A DNA stretch of 64,000 nucleotides, taken from JAAYUH01 sp964640995. GTDB lineage: Bacteria > Caldisericota > Caldisericia > B22-G15. The number at the start of each line of letters is the position of its first letter. The first letter of the stretch is position 1. The stretch spans positions 1 to 64,000 of the forward strand of contig CAZXJJ010000002.1 of the NCBI GenBank assembly GCA_964640995.1, in the 5' to 3' direction. The position numbers were made by a program, and so were the translations under genes. Below the pieces are notes generated by a model. That model made no database searches. It was not told the origin of the DNA and was given only the letters and a program-made list of their open reading frames with translations. Shown here piece after piece: positions 60,775 through 64,000 of this stretch.

Positions 60775-60806
60775 TATTATATAATCCAGCAAGGAGGTTA
60801 TGATTA

Positions 60807-63146
60807 ATGGAAAATTTTAATTATATTGGTAAATATGTAAAAAGGCCTGATGCTATAAAAAAGGTCATTGGTAAAGCAATTTTCCTTGATGATATTAAAC
60901 TACCAAATATGCTCTATGCTGCAATTTTAACACCTCCTTATGCACATGCAAAAATTTTATCAATTGATACATCAGAGGCAGAGAAAAGTGAAGGAGTTGT
61001 AAAAGTTGTTACTGGAGAAAATTGTAAATTTACTTATGGAGATTGTATAAAAGATAGATATCCAATGGCTGTTGATAAAGTTAGATACATTGGTGAAACA
61101 GTGGCTGCAGTTATTGCTGATACCCCTCAACATGCAAAGCAAGCAGTTAAAAAAATAAAGGTAGAGTATGAAAAATTACCAGTTTACACTGATGCACTTG
61201 AAGCAATTAAAGAAGATGCAGTTTTGATTCATGAAAAAAATGGTGAATATTGGCATCTTCCAACATACAAACCTATACCAAAGACAAATATTGCAAATTA
61301 TTATCTACTTAAAAGGGGAGATATTGAAAAAGGAGAAAAAGAAGCAGATGTTGTTGTTGAGGGTGAATTTAACTATAGATTTGGTTCATCAAGCGCAATA
61401 GAACCACATGGTGCAATAGTTTGGTTCCATGAAGATAATACAATCGAAGTTTGGTCTTCTTCTATTTGTCCAGCAATAATTCAAGATGACCTTGCAAGAA
61501 CTTATGGAGTTCCAGCAGGAAATGTTAGGGTTCACATTCCAGAAATTGGTGGATGTTTTGGATATAAATCAGATGTTACAATTGAACAAACAGTTGCTTA
61601 TATTGCAATTCATGTTAAAGGATATCCTGTAAAATGGGTCGCATCAAGAAAAGAAGATTATACAAGTACATTGATAGGACATGGTGTTAGAATTCAGATG
61701 AAAATTGGTGCAAAAAAAGATGGAACTCTTGTTTTTGTAAAATCAAAGGTTTATCACTCAACTGGTGCTTATGCAGATACAGGAGTAAATATAACAATGG
61801 CAGCAACTCATACTCTTGGAGTTTATGAATTTCCAATTGCTTATTGTGAAGGATTTACAGTTTATACTAACACACCTCCTGTTGGTGCATTTAGAGGATA
61901 TGGTTATCAATATGCACATTTCGCAATCGAAAGATTAATGGATATTCTTGCAAGAAAACTCAACATGGATAAATTTGAATTAAGAGAGAAAAATTATCTT
62001 AAGAGAGGAAAAAAATTTGGTTCAGGAGAAATTTATACTGAAGATTATGGAGATATTAAAAAATGTTCTGATGCAGTAAAAGAAATAATATTTAATAAAG
62101 AGAAACCTAAAGAAGATGAAAATTATTTTTATGGAAGAGGTTTTGCAGTAGTTGTAAAGGGTCCAAAAGGTGCACCAAATTCATCAAAAGGTTGTTATGT
62201 TAAATTCAATGGCGATGGAAGCGTCTCTGTTGTTATGGGTGGAGCAGAAGTTGGTCAAGGCCTTAGAACTGTTGTTCAACAAGTCGCTGCAGAAACGCTT
62301 AAAATTTCACATGAAAAAATTCATGTTTATACAGAAATTGATACTCAATTTTCTCCTTGGGAATGGCAAACAATTGGTTCAATGTTCACAGTTCAAGGTG
62401 GAAGAGCACTAATTAGAGCATGTGAAAGAGCTATTGATAAATTAAAAGAAAATGCTTCCCTTGCATTGAGAGTTGATAAAGATATGCTTGAATATGATGG
62501 CGAAAAAATTTATTTTAAACATAATCCAGAAGTATTTGTAAAAATACCTGACCTTGTAAGAGGTTATATACATGAAGATGGTATAACTGTTGGTGAAGTT
62601 GTTCAAGCAACAGCAGATGCAAGACTTCCAAGATACTCAAATCCAGATCCAGAAACAGGCGAAGGTAATTTAGGAGTTTCATACACTTTTGGTGCACAGG
62701 GTTGTGAAATAAGAATTGATAAAAAAACTGGCGAGATTATAATAGATAATTTTGCATCAGCATTTGACATTGGAAGAGTAATAAACCCAATTCAACTGAG
62801 AGGTCAAATTGTTGGTGGTGTCATGATGGGAATTGGAAGTACACTTTATGAAGAATTAAAATTTGATAAAGATGGAAGATTAATCAATCCACATTTTTCA
62901 ACTTATAAATTTCCAACAATCAAAAATATGCCTAAAAAATATGAAGTTGTTTTTATTGAAACTCCAGAATCAATTGGTCCATATGGTGCAAGAGGAATTG
63001 GTGAACATCCAGTTTTAGGTGTTGCTCCTGCAATTTTAAATGCAATTTATGATGCATTAGGAGTAGATCTTTTTGAAGTTCCAGTTTTAAAAGAAAAAAT
63101 TTTAGAAATAATAAAAGAAAAACAAAAAGAAAAAATAGGAGTTTAA
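60807..63146 (+). CDS. Xanthine dehydrogenase-family molybdopterin-binding subunit
   Basis: The 779-aa large subunit of the xanthine oxidase family begins with the a/b hammerhead (IGKYVKRPDAIKKVIGKAIF). The Mo-binding regions are EIGGCFGYKSDVTIEQ, PPVGAFRGYGYQYAHFAIER, GGAEVGQGLRTVVQQVAAE and the C-terminal YGARGIGEHPVLG, which holds the catalytic Glu of the GxGE motif. It hydroxylates purines or other heterocycles/aldehydes; the substrate is uncertain. The adjacent [2Fe-2S] gene is its electron-transfer partner. No FAD-binding subunit gene lies between or beside them. Confidence 0.93.
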   Translation: MENFNYIGKYVKRPDAIKKVIGKAIFLDDIKLPNMLYAAILTPPYAHAKILSIDTSEAEKSEGVVKVVTGENCKFTYGDCIKDRYPMAVDKVRYIGETVAAVIADTPQHAKQAVKKIKVEYEKLPVYTDALEAIKEDAVLIHEKNGEYWHLPTYKPIPKTNIANYYLLKRGDIEKGEKEADVVVEGEFNYRFGSSSAIEPHGAIVWFHEDNTIEVWSSSICPAIIQDDLARTYGVPAGNVRVHIPEIGGCFGYKSDVTIEQTVAYIAIHVKGYPVKWVASRKEDYTSTLIGHGVRIQMKIGAKKDGTLVFVKSKVYHSTGAYADTGVNITMAATHTLGVYEFPIAYCEGFTVYTNTPPVGAFRGYGYQYAHFAIERLMDILARKLNMDKFELREKNYLKRGKKFGSGEIYTEDYGDIKKCSDAVKEIIFNKEKPKEDENYFYGRGFAVVVKGPKGAPNSSKGCYVKFNGDGSVSVVMGGAEVGQGLRTVVQQVAAETLKISHEKIHVYTEIDTQFSPWEWQTIGSMFTVQGGRALIRACERAIDKLKENASLALRVDKDMLEYDGEKIYFKHNPEVFVKIPDLVRGYIHEDGITVGEVVQATADARLPRYSNPDPETGEGNLGVSYTFGAQGCEIRIDKKTGEIIIDNFASAFDIGRVINPIQLRGQIVGGVMMGIGSTLYEELKFDKDGRLINPHFSTYKFPTIKNMPKKYEVVFIETPESIGPYGARGIGEHPVLGVAPAILNAIYDALGVDLFEVPVLKEKILEIIKEKQKEKIGV

Positions 63147-63147
63147 A

Positions 63148-63621
63148 ATGGGAAAAATTAAATTTAAAGTTAATGGTATTGAGAAGATTTTAGAGGTTGA
63201 GGGTAATGAAAATCTTCTTGATATTTTAAGGGAAAAATTAAATTTAACTGGTGCAAAAAGAGGATGTGATGATGCTTCTTGTGGAGCATGTGTTGTAATT
63301 GTGAATGGTGAAGCAGTTAAAAGTTGTATTTATTCTGTTAAAAAACTTAATGGAGCAGAAGTTTTAACAATAGAAGGATTGGCAAAAGATGGAGAATTAC
63401 ACCCTATACAAAAGGCGATGATCGATTCAGGTGCAGTACAATGTGGGTATTGTACACCTGGAATTGTTATGGAACTTTATGCACTTTTTAATAAAAACTT
63501 AGATGCAGATGAAAATGAAATAATTGATGCATTGGATAAACATTTATGCAGATGCACTGGTTATGAAGCAATTTTAGATGGTGCGAAACTTGCTCAAAGA
63601 TATTTAAAACAAAATAAATAA
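63148..63621 (+). CDS. [2Fe-2S] subunit of the xanthine dehydrogenase-family enzyme
   Basis: The 157-aa protein has the plant-type ferredoxin site GCDDASCGACVVIVNG with the later ...SCIYSV Cys, and the second all-helical cluster site QCGYCTPGIVMEL with HLCRCTGYEAI. It shuttles electrons from the molybdopterin subunit to an acceptor. It begins 1 bp after the large-subunit stop. Confidence 0.95.
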   Translation: MGKIKFKVNGIEKILEVEGNENLLDILREKLNLTGAKRGCDDASCGACVVIVNGEAVKSCIYSVKKLNGAEVLTIEGLAKDGELHPIQKAMIDSGAVQCGYCTPGIVMELYALFNKNLDADENEIIDALDKHLCRCTGYEAILDGAKLAQRYLKQNK

Positions 63622-63633
63622 GCGGAGGTTTTT

Positions 63634-64000
63634 ATGTTTGATATCTTAATTAAAAATGCAAAATTAAGAGGAAAAGAGGGTCTATTCTCAATTGGGATTA
63701 AAGATGGAAAAATTAAAAAAATTTCAAAAGATTTAAATGGTGAAGCAAAAACCGTTCTTGATGCTGAAGGAAAATTAGTAACAGAATCATTTGTAAATCC
63801 ACATCTTCATTTATGTAAGGTTTATACATTTATGATGATGGAAGAAGAGGCACTTAAAGATTATCATGGAGAGAATATGGGTAAAGCAATGACAGCAATC
63901 GAACTTGCAGCACTTGTCAAAGCAAAATATGATGAAAAGTGGATTTTTCCTAATGTTAAAAAGGCACTTAATCATGCAGTGAGATATGGTGTTCTTCATT
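63634..64000 (+). CDS. Cytosine deaminase-like amidohydrolase, N-terminal part
   Basis: The frame opens at ATG 63634, with GCGGAGG just upstream, and runs past the window end. The 122 visible residues start FDILIKNAKLRGKEGLFSIG, then DGKIKKISKDL and VNPHLHLCKVYT, where HxH would be the first metal-binding pair of the amidohydrolase barrel. This pattern is that of cytosine deaminase and related N-deaminases. Together with the Mo-hydroxylase it suggests purine/pyrimidine or other N-heterocycle catabolism. Confidence 0.8.
   Translation, partial: MFDILIKNAKLRGKEGLFSIGIKDGKIKKISKDLNGEAKTVLDAEGKLVTESFVNPHLHLCKVYTFMMMEEEALKDYHGENMGKAMTAIELAALVKAKYDEKWIFPNVKKALNHAVRYGVLH

Overview
The window reads as a chromosomal segment of a very A+T-rich, gene-dense bacterium. 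Three family GH57 glucan enzymes in a row, a DHH/CBS/nucleotidyltransferase fusion, an archaeal-looking DHH phosphoesterase and a Mo-hydroxylase suggest a thermophilic or anaerobic lineage. I cannot name the phylum from sequence alone. The bacterial character is clear from PBP1A, Ddl and MurF, two lipoproteins, RuvABC, IF2, NusA, L21/L27 and Obg. A run of exactly 100 N at 17153-17252 shows that this is a draft scaffold.

Layout. 1-13314 (+): the tail of a class A penicillin-binding protein, then a glucan/sugar-phosphate cluster. It holds three GH57 enzymes (amylase-like, 4-alpha-glucanotransferase, branching enzyme), a GalT-like nucleotidyltransferase, glycogen synthase, a mannose-1-phosphate guanylyltransferase fused to a degenerate phosphomannomutase, an intact phosphohexomutase and a phosphoglucose/phosphomannose isomerase. 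13303-15151 (-): a secernin-like Ntn hydrolase and a PEBP-like lipoprotein. 15189-21235 (+): a patchy stretch with a decayed PH-domain gene, glycerate 2-kinase, the assembly gap, a large secreted NHL-propeller protein and a broken gene of unknown function preceded by a strong palindrome. 21225-25628 (-): a cell-surface operon (two TagA/WecB-type glycosyltransferases, CsaB, ComF, NDK, a TPR/hydrolase). 25707-27278 (+): a processive GT2 glycosyltransferase with a C-terminal PilZ domain, divergent from that operon.

27348-44007 (+): information processing and housekeeping. It contains nusA-ylxR-infB-DUF503, an HD hydrolase, a DHH phosphoesterase, rplU-rpmA-obg-nadD-rsfS, a lipoprotein, a SagB-type nitroreductase, pdxST, and yebC-ruvC-ruvA-ruvB-queH-DUF2905-DUF1461-xer. 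44001-53110 (-): hflX, a site-2 protease homologue, the DHH-CBS-polyA-polymerase fusion, aspS-hisS-tyrS and a rubrerythrin-like protein. 53168-56697 (+): ddl, an alpha/beta hydrolase and a membrane-anchored MurF. 56793-64000 (+): cstA, then a little-characterised module (92-aa protein, ArsA/Get3-like ATPase, MIP18/DUF59-like protein, 212-aa membrane-anchored protein), then a molybdenum hydroxylase pair and the start of a cytosine-deaminase-like amidohydrolase.

The most unusual signals are: (i) the cstA-to-amidohydrolase block, with a leader hairpin, a 14-nt long-range complementarity and two copies of a GGGAGGT hairpin around the ArsA/DUF59-like module; (ii) a recurring leaderless promoter layout, with an extended -10 (TGnTAnAAT) ending 6-9 nt before the start codon and no Shine-Dalgarno; (iii) a mutase domain that has lost both catalytic motifs; and (iv) a polysaccharide synthase that looks c-di-GMP-controlled. 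I found no rRNA, tRNA, CRISPR array or insertion sequence.
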